This document shows, piece by piece, positions 1 through 8,893 of a stretch of 64,000 bases of DNA. The DNA is taken from NCBI RefSeq assembly GCF_000423185.1, contig NZ_AUHM01000018.1, forward strand, positions 62,001 through 126,000, read 5' to 3'. The first letter of the stretch is position 1, and each line of letters begins with the position of its first letter. A program made the translations under genes and the position numbers. The notes below the pieces were generated by a model. It had not been told where the DNA came from, made no database searches, and saw only the letters and a list, made by a program, of their open reading frames with translations. This DNA is from Inquilinus limosus DSM 16000. GTDB taxonomy: Bacteria > Pseudomonadota > Alphaproteobacteria > DSM-16000 > Inquilinaceae.

Positions 1-1
1 G

Positions 2-976
2 TTCCGCCTCGCCGTCGGTCTGTCCGAGGCGCCGTCCTTCCCGGGCAACGCCCGGATCGTCGCCGCCTGGTTCCCCAGCGCCGAGCGCGGCACGGCGTCG
101 GCGATCTTCAACTCGGCCCAGTACTTCGCGCCGGTGATCTTCGCCCCGCTGACCAGCTGGATCGTGCAGGAATATGGCTGGCGCTGGGCCTTCTTCGTCA
201 TGGGCGCGCTCGGCATCGTCCTCGTGGCCCTGTGGAACCGCACCATCCACGGGCCCAAGGAGCACCCGTCGGTCAACCGGGCGGAGCTGGAGCATATCGA
301 GCAAGGCGGCGCGCTGATGTCGATCGGCGGCGCCAAGCCCGGCGCGTCGGCGGTACGGTGGAGCGACGTCAAGCAGCTGCTCGGCAACCGCATGCTGCTC
401 GGCATCTACATCGCCCAGCACTGCATCAACGTGATCACCTACTTCTTCCTGACCTGGTTCCCGATCTACCTGGTCAATGATCGCGGCATGTCGATCCTGA
501 AGGCCGGCTTCGTCGCCTCGCTGCCCGCCCTGTGCGGCTTCATCGGCGGCGTGCTGGGCGGCGTCATCTCCGACCACCTCTACAAGCGCACCGGCTCGCT
601 GACCCTGGCGCGGAAGCTGCCGATCGTCTGCGGCATGCTGCTGTCGATGACCATCATCGGCTGCAACTACGTCGACGACCCGACGCTGGTGGTCGGGCTG
701 ATGGCGCTGGCCTTCTTCGGCAAGGGCATCGGCGCGCTGGGCTGGGCCGTGGTCTCCGACACCTCGCCGAAGGAGATCGCGGGGCTGAGCGGCGGGCTGT
801 TCAACATGTTCGGCAACACTGCCGGGATCACCACGCCGATCATCATCGGCTACATCCTGCACGCCACCGGCTCCTTCAACGGCGCGCTGCTGTTCGTCGG
901 CCTCAACGCCTTCATCGCCATGGCCGCCTATCTCTTCGTGGTCGGCGAGATCAAGCGGGTCGAGTTGCGGCGGTGA
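2..976 (+). CDS. MFS transporter, GudP-like (hexarate/hexonate family), 5' truncated by window edge
   Basis: The frame is open from base 2 to the stop at 974-976, so about 324 C-terminal residues are present and the N-terminal helices are missing. The first visible segment has GLSEAPSFPGNARIVAAWFP, a pattern of the anion:cation symporter (ACS) family of the major facilitator superfamily, which carries D-glucarate, galactarate and galactonate with protons. About eight hydrophobic helices follow, with the central loop around the TIHGPKEHPSVN stretch. The protein would sit in the inner membrane. KdgD and GarD lie 3 to 4 kb downstream on the same strand, so hexarate uptake is the most economical guess; the exact substrate is inference. 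A GTG at 134 is an internal codon, not the start. Confidence 0.85.
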   Translation, partial: FRLAVGLSEAPSFPGNARIVAAWFPSAERGTASAIFNSAQYFAPVIFAPLTSWIVQEYGWRWAFFVMGALGIVLVALWNRTIHGPKEHPSVNRAELEHIEQGGALMSIGGAKPGASAVRWSDVKQLLGNRMLLGIYIAQHCINVITYFFLTWFPIYLVNDRGMSILKAGFVASLPALCGFIGGVLGGVISDHLYKRTGSLTLARKLPIVCGMLLSMTIIGCNYVDDPTLVVGLMALAFFGKGIGALGWAVVSDTSPKEIAGLSGGLFNMFGNTAGITTPIIIGYILHATGSFNGALLFVGLNAFIAMAAYLFVVGEIKRVELRR

Positions 977-1071
977 GACGCCTGGGCGCCGGCCCCGTCC
1001 GGCCCCTCCCCTTTCGCCGACTGCACCGGCCGGGGCAGTATCCGCCAGCAACCGCCGCGGAACGCCCCCTG

Positions 1072-2001
1072 ATGTTCGATCTCAACCAGCTGCGCTGCTT
1101 CGTCGCCGTCGCCGAGGAGCTGCATTTCGGCCGCGCCGCCGCCCGGCTGAACATGACCCAACCACCGCTGAGCCGGCAGGTGCAGATCCTGGAGCGCATC
1201 CTCGATGTCGCTCTGTTCGAGCGCACCAGCCGGTCGGTCCGGCTGACCCCGGCCGGGCAGAGCTTCCTGGTCGAGGCGCGGCGCCTGCTGAAGCAGGCGG
1301 AAGGAGCCGCCCTCCTGGCCCGCCGCGTCGCTGCCGGCCAGGCCGGCGCGATCGGCATCGGCTTCACCGCCACCTCGGCCTATAGCTGCCTGCCCGACCT
1401 CGTCGCCGCCTGCCGCCGCCGGCTGCCCGACGCCACGCTGGTGCTGCGGGAGATGGTCTCCGCCGACCAGACCGAGGCGCTCACCTCCGGCCAGATCGAC
1501 GCCGGCCTGCTGCGGCCGCCGGTGGTGCAGGCCGGCACCGACAGCTTCCGCATCGCCGAGGAGCGGCTGATGGCGGCGGTGCCGGAGGACCACCCCCTCG
1601 CCGCCGCCCCCAGCCTGTCGCTCCGCGACTTCGCCGGCGAGCCCTTCATCATGTATGCGCCGCATGAGGCGCGCTATTTCCACGACCTGGTGATCGAGCT
1701 GTTCGCCCGGTCCGGCCTGCTGCCCGATTACGTCCAGCATCTCAGCCAGATCCATTCGATCCTGGCCCTGGTGCGCTCCGGCCTCGGCCTGTCGATCGTG
1801 CCGGAGGCGGCGCTGCAGTTGCAGATCCGCGGCGTCGCGCTGCGCCCGCTCGACCTCGCGGCGCCGCGGCCGGCGGAGCTCTACATCGCCTGGCGGCAGG
1901 ACAACGACAATCCGCTGCTGCCCCTCGTCCTCGACATCGCCCGCGGGATGGCGGAGCAGCACCGGCCGGCCGAACTCAAGGAAAGCGAGCTCGAGGACTG
2001 A
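1072..2001 (+). CDS. LysR family transcriptional regulator
   Basis: 309 residues, the usual LysR length. An N-terminal winged helix-turn-helix (about residues 2-60, LRCFVAVAEELHFGRAAARL, then QPPLSRQVQILE) is followed by a two-lobed periplasmic-binding-type effector domain (about 90-295). The start at 1072 matches the family N-terminus (MFDLNQLRCF). The gene is 95 bp downstream of the MFS gene on the same strand, and about 2 kb before the KdgD-GarD pair, so it may control hexarate use, but no operator was identified. Many homologues regulate aromatic or sugar-acid genes, so the target is uncertain. Confidence 0.9.
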   Translation: MFDLNQLRCFVAVAEELHFGRAAARLNMTQPPLSRQVQILERILDVALFERTSRSVRLTPAGQSFLVEARRLLKQAEGAALLARRVAAGQAGAIGIGFTATSAYSCLPDLVAACRRRLPDATLVLREMVSADQTEALTSGQIDAGLLRPPVVQAGTDSFRIAEERLMAAVPEDHPLAAAPSLSLRDFAGEPFIMYAPHEARYFHDLVIELFARSGLLPDYVQHLSQIHSILALVRSGLGLSIVPEAALQLQIRGVALRPLDLAAPRPAELYIAWRQDNDNPLLPLVLDIARGMAEQHRPAELKESELED

Positions 2002-2074
2002 AACCTCCCGCGCCGGCGCGGCTCGCTGTATCCTCGATCACCTTTCGCCACGACCTCGGCTAGACCGCCCTCCC

Positions 2075-2977
2075 ATGGCTTCGCAGACGGCCCTTTTGAA
2101 CTGGGACGATCTCCGCCTCGTGCTGGCGGTCGCCGAGAGCGGCACCATCTCCGGCGCCGCGGCCGTCCTGCGCATCAGCCACCCCACCCTGTCGCGGCGG
2201 CTGCGGCATATCGAACAGCGGCTCGGCGCGCGCCTGTTCGAGCGCACACCCTCGCTGTGCCGCCCGACCGAGGCCGGCGAGGAAATCCGGGCGCTGGCCG
2301 GTCGATTGCGGGAGGACATCGCAGCGCTGGAGGGGCGGATCGCCGGACGGGACCGAAGCGTGAGCGGCCCGGTCCGGCTGACGGCACCCGACGCCGTGGC
2401 GGACTATCTCCTGCCCGGGATGCTGGCCGAGATCTGCCGGGACGCGCCGGAACTGACCCTGGAGCTCGTGGTCTCCAACCAGGTGCTGTCGCTGGCGCAG
2501 CGCTCCGCCGACATCGCCCTGCGCGTCACCGATTCCCCGGATCCGGCGCTGCGCGGGCGGCGCGTGGGGACGGTGGCCGCGGCCGTCTATGCCGAAACGT
2601 CGCTGGCGGCGGCCTGGCCACCGGGCCGGGCCCACGATCGGCCGTGGGTCGGCTTCGACGCCGCGCTGGCCTGCACCAAACTCGGCACCTGGGTCGCGGC
2701 GCATGTGCCCGACGGCGGCATCCGCTTCCGCGCCAACACGCTGCTCGGCGCCGCCCGGGCTGTCCGCTCCGGCATCGGCTTCGGCGTCCTGCCCTGTTTC
2801 GTCGGCGGCAGCATTCCGGAGCTGGTGCAAGCGGAGCCGCCGATTCCGGCCCTGGACCAGGGCCTGTGGCTGCTGGTCCATCCGGAGATCGCACGGGTTC
2901 CACGGGTGCGGGCCGCGTGCGACGCCCTCGCCCGCAGGTTGAAGGCAGCGGCGCCTCTGCTGTCGGGTGAGGCGTAG
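2075..2977 (+). CDS. LysR family transcriptional regulator
   Basis: 300 residues with a LysR helix-turn-helix near the N-terminus (about 8-66: DDLRLVLAVAESGTISGAAA, HPTLSRRLRHIE) and a shorter, divergent effector-binding domain. It resembles the subgroup of LysR proteins that act on single nearby oxidoreductase or detoxification genes. It lies 73 bp after the first LysR gene, which it does not closely match, so the pair is not a recent duplication. The neighbouring downstream gene is a YciI-like protein. No target can be assigned from sequence. Confidence 0.88.
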   Translation: MASQTALLNWDDLRLVLAVAESGTISGAAAVLRISHPTLSRRLRHIEQRLGARLFERTPSLCRPTEAGEEIRALAGRLREDIAALEGRIAGRDRSVSGPVRLTAPDAVADYLLPGMLAEICRDAPELTLELVVSNQVLSLAQRSADIALRVTDSPDPALRGRRVGTVAAAVYAETSLAAAWPPGRAHDRPWVGFDAALACTKLGTWVAAHVPDGGIRFRANTLLGAARAVRSGIGFGVLPCFVGGSIPELVQAEPPIPALDQGLWLLVHPEIARVPRVRAACDALARRLKAAAPLLSGEA

Positions 2978-3079
2978 GCCGATCAAAATTCTTTCAGCAC
3001 CCTGTGCAGGAATTTCGAGTGGGAACGCGGCCCCGAACGGCCAAGATCCGCCCCGGGATATCAACAGGGGCAAAAACCG

Positions 3080-3360
3080 ATGTTCGTGTCCTTCTCAGGT
3101 TTTCGGACAACAGGGCCGGCCAGTTCATGCAGGGCCACAATGAGTGGCTGCAGCGCGGCTTCGACGACGGCGTGTTCCTGCTGGCGGGCAGCCTGCAGCC
3201 GCGGCTGGGCGGCGGAATCCTGGCGCACAGCACGAGCCGGCCGGAGATGCAGGACCGGGTGGACGCCGATCCGTTCGTGGCCAAGGGCGTGGTGACAGCC
3301 GAGATCCTGGAGTTCTCCCCCTCCAGGGCCGATGCGCGGCTGGATTTCCTGCTCGCCTGA
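3080..3360 (+). CDS. YciI family protein with probable one-base frameshift at the N-terminus
   Basis: The frame ending at 3360 encodes a recognisable YciI protein from VLLRFSDN onward (GHNEWLQRGFDDGVFLLAGS, then DPFVAKGVVTAEILE), a small dimeric ferredoxin-like fold of unknown activity. The natural start is ATG 3080, with an AGGGG ribosome site nine bases upstream, and it reads MFV. Eight bases later it is one base short of the family pattern MFVVLLRFSDN and runs into another frame. Adding one base near 3087-3089 restores a typical protein of about 94 residues. The only in-frame alternative is a GTG at 3004, which gives an atypical 26-residue extension. The gene is therefore either broken or carries a sequencing error. 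Confidence 0.6.
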
Positions 3361-3388
3361 GTGCTTTCCTGTCCGGAGGGGCTGAACG

Positions 3389-4048
3389 ATGAGCATGACG
3401 ATCGCCGGGCCGGACGGAAGACCGCGCTGCCGATGGTGCGGCGCCGCGCCGGAGTTCCTGGCCTATCACGACACCGAATGGGGCTTTCCGGTCGCGGACG
3501 ATCATCGCCTGTTCGAGAAGCTGTGCCTGGAAGGCTTCCAGTCCGGGCTGAGCTGGCGCACCATCCTGGCCAAGCGCGAGAATTTCCGTGCCGCCTTTCA
3601 CGGCTTCGATTTCGACAGGGTGGCGCGCTTCACCGAACGCGATGTCGAACGCCTGCTCCAGGACGAGGGGATCGTTCGCCACCGCGGCAAGATCGGGGCG
3701 GTGATCAACAATGCGCGGCGGGCCCGCGACCTCGTCGAGCGCGAAGGCTCGCTGGCCGCCTTCCTCCGGCGCTACGAGCCGGACCCGACGCGGCTCGCGG
3801 CGCCGCAATCCGCCTCGGTTTCGGCGGAGGCGATCGCCCTGTCGAAGGATCTGAAAAAGCTCGGCTGGGCCTTCGTCGGTCCGACCACGGTCTATGCCTT
3901 CATGCAGGCGATGGGGCTGATCAACGATCACGCCGCCGACTGCGTGATCCGGGTCGAGGTCGGGCGCGCGCGTCGGAGCTTCAGACGCCCGGCATTCGAT
4001 ACTCAATCCGCATCAATCGATCCAGCAATTGGGTTGGAAGGGAATTGA
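3389..4048 (+). CDS. tag: DNA-3-methyladenine glycosylase I
   Basis: 219 residues. This cytosolic base-excision enzyme removes 3-methyladenine from alkylated DNA. The N-terminal CRWCG and YHDTEWGFPV motifs and the late NDHAADC motif supply the cysteine and histidine ligands of the family zinc site. The central FQSGLSWRTIL and VGPTTVYAFMQAMGLINDH stretches form the helix-hairpin-helix fold and base pocket. The start at 3389 follows a GGAGGGG sequence. Length is slightly above the E. coli protein, with extra residues after the RRSFRRP end. It is a housekeeping repair gene sitting between catabolic genes, with no obvious functional link to them. Confidence 0.93.
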   Translation: MSMTIAGPDGRPRCRWCGAAPEFLAYHDTEWGFPVADDHRLFEKLCLEGFQSGLSWRTILAKRENFRAAFHGFDFDRVARFTERDVERLLQDEGIVRHRGKIGAVINNARRARDLVEREGSLAAFLRRYEPDPTRLAAPQSASVSAEAIALSKDLKKLGWAFVGPTTVYAFMQAMGLINDHAADCVIRVEVGRARRSFRRPAFDTQSASIDPAIGLEGN

Positions 4049-4101
4049 TCCGGACGCTAGAACCGACATCGAACGCAATATCGACGCCGGGAGGATGATT
4101 C

Positions 4102-5040
4102 ATGGCCAAGATGACCCCGAACGAGATGGCGCAGCGCCTCGGCTCCGGCCTGCTGTCCTTCCCGGTCACCCCCTTCGACCGCAACAACGCCTTCGATGCG
4201 GAGCGCTACCGCTCGAACCTCGACTGGCTGTGCGGCTACGACGTCGCCGGGCTGTTCGCCGCCGGCGGCACCGGGGAGTTCTTCTCGCTGACGCCATCCG
4301 AGGTCGAGACCGTGGTCGCCACGGCGGTGGCGGAGACCCGCGGCCGCGTGCCAGTGATCGCCGGGGCCGGCTACGGCACCGCGATCGCGCGGGAGATGGC
4401 GGCGGCGGCCGAGCGCGCCGGCGCCGACGGCATCCTGCTGCTGCCGCCCTATCTCGTCCATTCCGAGCAGGAGGGGCTGGCGGCCCATATCGAGGCGGTC
4501 TGCGCCGCCACCAAGCTCGGCGTCATCGTCTACAACCGCGACAACGCGATCGTGACGGACGAGACCCTGGCCCGGCTGTGCGAGCGCTGTCCGAACCTGG
4601 TCGGCTACAAGGACGGGATCGGCGATATCGAGCTGATGACGCGGGTCTATTCGCGCATGGGCGACCGCCTGACCTATATCGGCGGCCTGCCGACGGCCGA
4701 GACCTTCGCCCTGCCCTATCTGGAGATGGGCGTGACCACCTATTCCTCGGCCGTGTTCAACTTCGTGCCGGAGTTCTCGACCAAGTTCTACGCCGCGGTG
4801 CGTCGCCGTGACCGCGAGACGGTGCAGGCGGGGCTGCGCGACTTCATCCTTCCGCTGATCGCGATCCGCAACCGCCGCAAGGGCTATGCGGTCTCGATCA
4901 TCAAGGCCGGGATGCGGGTGGTCGGCCGGGATTCCGGCCCGGTCCGCTCGCCGCTCGTGGACCTGACCGAGGCCGAGACCGAGCAGCTGGCCGCGCTGGT
5001 CAAGGGCCTGGCGCAGAGCCGTTTCGCCGCCGCGGCCTGA
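4102..5040 (+). CDS. kdgD: 5-dehydro-4-deoxyglucarate dehydratase
   Basis: 312 residues of the DHDPS/NAL class I aldolase-like TIM barrel. The enzyme dehydrates and decarboxylates 5-dehydro-4-deoxy-D-glucarate to 2-oxoglutarate semialdehyde (EC 4.2.1.41). The Schiff-base lysine is K170 ([10 protein letters not shown]) and the conserved tyrosine is Y144 (VIVYNRDN); [10 protein letters not shown] is the family substrate loop. The N-terminus [11 protein letters not shown] is typical of KdgD. The galactarate dehydratase gene starts 14 bp after this gene stops, so the two are very likely co-transcribed and act in sequence. The next enzyme, 2-oxoglutarate semialdehyde dehydrogenase, is not in the window. 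Confidence 0.93.
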   Translation: MAKMTPNEMAQRLGSGLLSFPVTPFDRNNAFDAERYRSNLDWLCGYDVAGLFAAGGTGEFFSLTPSEVETVVATAVAETRGRVPVIAGAGYGTAIAREMAAAAERAGADGILLLPPYLVHSEQEGLAAHIEAVCAATKLGVIVYNRDNAIVTDETLARLCERCPNLVGYKDGIGDIELMTRVYSRMGDRLTYIGGLPTAETFALPYLEMGVTTYSSAVFNFVPEFSTKFYAAVRRRDRETVQAGLRDFILPLIAIRNRRKGYAVSIIKAGMRVVGRDSGPVRSPLVDLTEAETEQLAALVKGLAQSRFAAAA

Positions 5041-5053
5041 CGGGAGGGCGCCG

Positions 5054-6592
5054 ATGCCGGAGCCAGGAACGGCCCACGCCGAAACACCCCGCACCATCCG
5101 GCTGCACGAGGCCGACAACGTCGCCATCGTGGTCAATTCCTTCGGCCTGCCGGAGGGCACCCGCCTTCCGGACGGCCCGACCCTGCGGCAGTTCGTGCCG
5201 CAGGGCCACAAAGTGGCCCTGACCGACATCCCCGAGGGCGCCGAGATCCGGCGCTACGGGGAGGTGATCGGCCGCGCCGCCCGGCCGCTCCGGGCCGGCG
5301 ACTGGGTCGAGGAAGCGGCGGTGCTGGTTCCGGCCGCGCCGGCGCTCGACCGGCTGGAGCTGGCGACCCGGCCGGCGGCGCCGCTGCCGCCGCTCGAGGG
5401 CTACACCTTCGAGGGCTTCCGCAACCCGGACGGGTCGGTCGGCACCAAGAACGTGCTGGCGATCAGCACCAGCGTGCAATGCGTGGCCGGGACGCTGGAT
5501 TTCGCGGTGAAGCGGATCAAGGAGCAGCTGCTGCCCCGCTTTCCGAACGTCGACGACGTGGTGGCGCTGAACCACAGCTATGGCTGCGGCGTCGCCATTA
5601 ACGCGCCCGAGGCGGTGGTGCCGATCCGCACCCTGCAGAACCTGGCGCTGAACCCGAATTTCGGCGGCGAGGTGATGATCGTCGGCCTGGGCTGCGAGAA
5701 GCTGCAGCCCGAGCGGCTGATGCCCGACGGCATGCCTCCGGGCATCATCCGGCTGCAGGAGGAGGCCGGCTTCGGCGCCATGGTCGATTCGATCCTGGCG
5801 ATGGCCGAGGCGCGGCTCGAGATCCTGAACCGGCGCCGCCGAGAGACCTGCCCGGCCTCCGACCTCGTGGTCGGGGTGCAGTGCGGCGGCAGCGACGCCT
5901 TCTCCGGCGTCACCGCCAACCCGGCGGTGGGCTTCGCCGCCGACCTCCTGGTCCGCGCCGGCGCCACGGTGATGTTCTCCGAGGTCACCGAGGTGCGCGA
6001 CGCCATCCACCTGCTGACGCCGCGGGCGGCGACCGAGGAGGTTGCCCGCGCCCTGATCCGCGAGATGGCGTGGTACGACGCCTATCTCGCCCGCGGCGAG
6101 GCCGACCGCAGCGCCAATCCGTCGCCCGGAAACAAGAAAGGCGGCCTGGCCAATGTCGTCGAGAAGGCGCTGGGCTCGGTCGTGAAGTCGGGCACGAGCC
6201 CGATCGTCGACGTGCTGGCGCCCGGCGAGCGGGTGCGGAAGAAAGGCCTGATCTTCGCCGCCACCCCGGCCAGCGACTTCGTCTGCGGCACGCTGCAGCT
6301 GGCCTCCGGCATGACGCTGCAGGTGTTCACCACCGGCCGCGGGACGCCCTACGGCCTGGCGGCGGCGCCGGTGATCAAGATGTCGACCCGCACCGACCTG
6401 GCGCAGCGCTGGTCCGACCTGATCGACCTCGACGCCGGGCGGATCGCCAGCGGCGAGGCGACGATCGAAGAGGTCGGCTGGGACCTGTTTCGGCTGATCC
6501 TGGACGTCGCCAGCGGCCGAGCCAAGCCCTGGTCGGACCGCTGGGGCCTGTTCAACGCGCTGACGCTGTTCAACCCGGCGCCGGTGACGTGA
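5054..6592 (+). CDS. garD: Galactarate dehydratase (altronate/galactarate dehydratase family)
   Basis: 512 residues, the normal GarD length. It has an N-terminal SAF-type domain (about residues 15-95, [10 protein letters not shown]) and a large catalytic domain (from about 115, [13 protein letters not shown]) with conserved cysteines in NHSYGCG, GLGCEK and [13 protein letters not shown], proposed iron ligands in this family. It converts galactarate to 5-dehydro-4-deoxy-D-glucarate, the substrate of the KdgD encoded just upstream. Altronate dehydratase is a possible alternative, but pairing with KdgD favours galactarate (or glucarate-type acids). GGGAGG lies just before the ATG. Confidence 0.9.
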   Translation: MPEPGTAHAETPRTIRLHEADNVAIVVNSFGLPEGTRLPDGPTLRQFVPQGHKVALTDIPEGAEIRRYGEVIGRAARPLRAGDWVEEAAVLVPAAPALDRLELATRPAAPLPPLEGYTFEGFRNPDGSVGTKNVLAISTSVQCVAGTLDFAVKRIKEQLLPRFPNVDDVVALNHSYGCGVAINAPEAVVPIRTLQNLALNPNFGGEVMIVGLGCEKLQPERLMPDGMPPGIIRLQEEAGFGAMVDSILAMAEARLEILNRRRRETCPASDLVVGVQCGGSDAFSGVTANPAVGFAADLLVRAGATVMFSEVTEVRDAIHLLTPRAATEEVARALIREMAWYDAYLARGEADRSANPSPGNKKGGLANVVEKALGSVVKSGTSPIVDVLAPGERVRKKGLIFAATPASDFVCGTLQLASGMTLQVFTTGRGTPYGLAAAPVIKMSTRTDLAQRWSDLIDLDAGRIASGEATIEEVGWDLFRLILDVASGRAKPWSDRWGLFNALTLFNPAPVT

Positions 6593-6629
6593 GGCCGTCG
6601 TAGCCTGCGGTTCTGCGGCACGGTCCGAT

Positions 6630-6761
6630 CCCCCTCACCCTCCCGCCGCCTTCGGCGTCGGGCCCCTCCCTCTCCCCAAGGAGAGGGGAGTCAGAGCCGC
6701 GGCCCTTCACACCTCTCCTCGGGGAGAGGTCGAAATCGCGAAGCGATTTCGGGTGAGGGGG
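6630..6761. repeat. Palindromic intergenic repeat, family A
   Basis: This element fills the gap between the convergent garD and monooxygenase genes. It is bounded by CCCCCTCACCC and GGGTGAGGGGG. Inside are three hairpins: CTCTCC/GGAGAG (6670-6685), CCTCTCC/GGAGAGG (6712-6729) and CGAAATCG/GCGATTTCG (6731-6751). The unit at 6712-6761 has the same order of blocks as the repeat at 14626-14680, with different but still complementary arm bases. It may also end transcription from both sides. Confidence 0.7.
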
Positions 6762-6789
6762 CGGCTCCGGCTTATCCAGTTGGGGCCGG

Positions 6790-8103
6790 TCAGGCCGCCC
6801 AGCGGCTCTTCGGATATGGCAGCCCGAGATGATCCCGCAGCGTCGTGCCCTCATAATCCCGCCGGAACAACCCACGCTCCTGCAGGATCGGCACCACCTG
6901 GCCGGTGAACTCCTCGAAGGCGCCGGGGAAATAGGCCGGCATGATGTTGAAGCCGTCCGCGGCGCCGCCGGTGAACCAGTCGGCAAGCGCGTCCGCCACC
7001 TCCTCCGCCGTGCCCCAGACGATGCGGTGGCCGCGGGCGCTGGCGACCAGGTGGTACAGCTCGCGGATGGTCAGGTTCTGCTCGCGCGCCAGGCGGGTCA
7101 GCAGCTCGGCCCGGCTGCGGTTCTGGTTCGAGGGCGGCAGCTCCGGCAGCGGCCCGTCGAGTGGATAGCCGGAGATGTCGTGGCCGAGGCGCTCGGACAG
7201 CAGGAACAGCGCGTTGCTGTCGTCCGACCAGCGCTGCAGCTCGGCATATCTGTCCTTCGCCTCCTGCGTGGTGCGGCCGATCACCGGCATCACCCCGGGC
7301 ATGATGTGGACCTGGTCCGGCCGCCGCCCCTGCGCCGCCACCCGCTCCTTCAGGCCGCGGTAGAAGGCCCGCGCCTCGTCGGTGCCGAACTGGGCGGTGA
7401 ACACGACCTCGGCGATCTTCGCCGCGAAATCCTGGCCGACGTCGGAGGAGCCGGCCTGGATCAGCACCGGATGGCCCTGCGGCGCCCGGGCGACGTTGAG
7501 CGGCCCCTTGACCGAGAAGAACCGGCCCTTGTGGTTCAGCTCGTGGAACTTCGAAGGGTCGAAGAAGACGCCCGCCTGCTTGTCCTTCGGGAAGGCGTCC
7601 TCGTCCCAGCTGTCCCACAGCCCCTTGGCGACGTCCACGAACTCCTCCGCCACCTCGTAGCGCAGGTCGTGCTCGAGATGCTGCTCGCGGCTGAAATTGC
7701 TGGCCGAGCGGTCATAGGAGGTGGTGACCACGTTCCAGGCGGCGCGGCCCCGGCTGAGATGGTCGAGCGAGGCGAAGGCGCGGGCGGTGGTGAACGGGTC
7801 GCCATAGGTGGTCGAGGCGGTGGCGGCCAAGCCGATCCGGGTGGTGGTCATCGCCAGCGCGGCCAGCAAGGTCAGCGGCTCGAACCGCACGACCCAGGAG
7901 GGGTGGGCGTCGCGGCCGGTGGTCAGGCCGTCGGCCAGGAAGACCATGTCGAACTTCGCGTCCTCCGCCGTCCGGGCGATGCGCTGGATCAGGGTCAGGT
8001 CCTGCACCCCGGCCTCGGCCTCCGGGTGGCGCCAGCCGGCCACGTGGTGGCCCAGCGGCTGCAGGAACAGGCCCAGCTTCATCTCGCGCTTGGTCTCGCT
8101 CAT
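6790..8103 (-). CDS. FMN-dependent monooxygenase, NtaA/SnaA/DszA family (LLM class)
   Basis: 437 residues, matching the nitrilotriacetate monooxygenase A group of bacterial luciferase-like flavoproteins. These use FMNH2 from a separate reductase to oxidise a C-N or C-S bond. Recognisable blocks are LGLFLQPLGHHVAGWRHPEA at the N-terminus, FLADGL, FEPLTLLAALA, GRAAWNVVTTSYDRSASNFS and HPVLIQAGSSDVGQDFAA. It is the last gene of a seven-gene minus-strand operon with an amino-acid-type ABC transporter and an MmgE/PrpD enzyme, so it probably oxidises the imported compound. Whether that is an aminopolycarboxylate or an organosulfur compound cannot be told from sequence. No flavin reductase gene is adjacent. 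Confidence 0.88.
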   Translation of the reverse strand: MSETKREMKLGLFLQPLGHHVAGWRHPEAEAGVQDLTLIQRIARTAEDAKFDMVFLADGLTTGRDAHPSWVVRFEPLTLLAALAMTTTRIGLAATASTTYGDPFTTARAFASLDHLSRGRAAWNVVTTSYDRSASNFSREQHLEHDLRYEVAEEFVDVAKGLWDSWDEDAFPKDKQAGVFFDPSKFHELNHKGRFFSVKGPLNVARAPQGHPVLIQAGSSDVGQDFAAKIAEVVFTAQFGTDEARAFYRGLKERVAAQGRRPDQVHIMPGVMPVIGRTTQEAKDRYAELQRWSDDSNALFLLSERLGHDISGYPLDGPLPELPPSNQNRSRAELLTRLAREQNLTIRELYHLVASARGHRIVWGTAEEVADALADWFTGGAADGFNIMPAYFPGAFEEFTGQVVPILQERGLFRRDYEGTTLRDHLGLPYPKSRWAA

Positions 8104-8119
8104 TCTCGTCGTCGCTCGC

Positions 8120-8893
8120 TCAGATCCGGTCGGAAGGAAGGGCGCCCGGCCGGGCCCGGTTCACGAAGGTCCGGGTGCGGTCGTGGCGCGGCGCATGGAA
8201 CAGGGCGGCGGGCGGGCCGTGCTCGACCACCACGCCGCCCTCGGTGAAATGGATTTCGTCGCTGATCTCCTCGGCGAAGCGCAGCTCATGCGTCACCAGG
8301 AGGCAGGTCATGCCGTCGCGCACCAGGTCGCGGATGATCGCCAGCACCTCGCCCACCGTCTCGGGGTCGAGGGCCGAGGTGACCTCGTCGAACAGGATCA
8401 GCTCCGGCTTCATCGCCAGCGACCGGGCGATCGCCACCCGCTGCTGCTGGCCGCCGGACAGCTCGGACGGATAGGCGCCGGCCTTGTCCGCAAGGCCGAC
8501 CCGGTCCAGCAGGCCCCGCGCCTCACGCTCCACCTCTCCCGCGTCGCGGCCGAGGGCGCGGGTCGGGGCGATGGTGAGGTTCTGGAGCACGGTCAGGTGC
8601 GGGAACAGGTTGAACTGCTGGAACACGACGCCGACGCGGCGCCACAGCGGCCGCTTGGCCTCGTGCTTACGCAGCGCGTGGACCGGCAGGCCGCAGACGG
8701 TGACGGTGCCGCGATCGACCGGCTGCAGCCCGGCGATGCAGCGCAGGATGGTCGACTTGCCGGAGCCCGACGGGCCGATCACCGACACCGCCTGGCCGCG
8801 CCGCACGGCGAGGTCGATGCCGCGCAGCACCTTGGTGCCGCCGAGCGTGACCTCGACGCCGGCGAGCTCGGCCAGGATCTCAGCGTCCGGCAT
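8120..8893 (-). CDS. Polar amino acid-type ABC transporter ATP-binding protein
   Basis: 257 residues with Walker A GPSGSGKST (40-48), signature LSGGQQQRV, Walker B LILFDEVTSALD and the switch histidine in LLVTHEL. The protein belongs to the GlnQ/HisP group of cytoplasmic ATPases. It overlaps the permease gene upstream by 14 bp and is followed after 16 bp by the monooxygenase gene. It would drive import of the ligand caught by one or both binding proteins encoded at 10380-12040. Confidence 0.93.
   Translation of the reverse strand: MPDAEILAELAGVEVTLGGTKVLRGIDLAVRRGQAVSVIGPSGSGKSTILRCIAGLQPVDRGTVTVCGLPVHALRKHEAKRPLWRRVGVVFQQFNLFPHLTVLQNLTIAPTRALGRDAGEVEREARGLLDRVGLADKAGAYPSELSGGQQQRVAIARSLAMKPELILFDEVTSALDPETVGEVLAIIRDLVRDGMTCLLVTHELRFAEEISDEIHFTEGGVVVEHGPPAALFHAPRHDRTRTFVNRARPGALPSDRI

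Noticed and set aside
3004-3079. GTG start for the YciI-like gene
   Set aside because: No ribosome site and the added 26 residues do not fit the family; ATG 3080 with a frameshift explains the data better.
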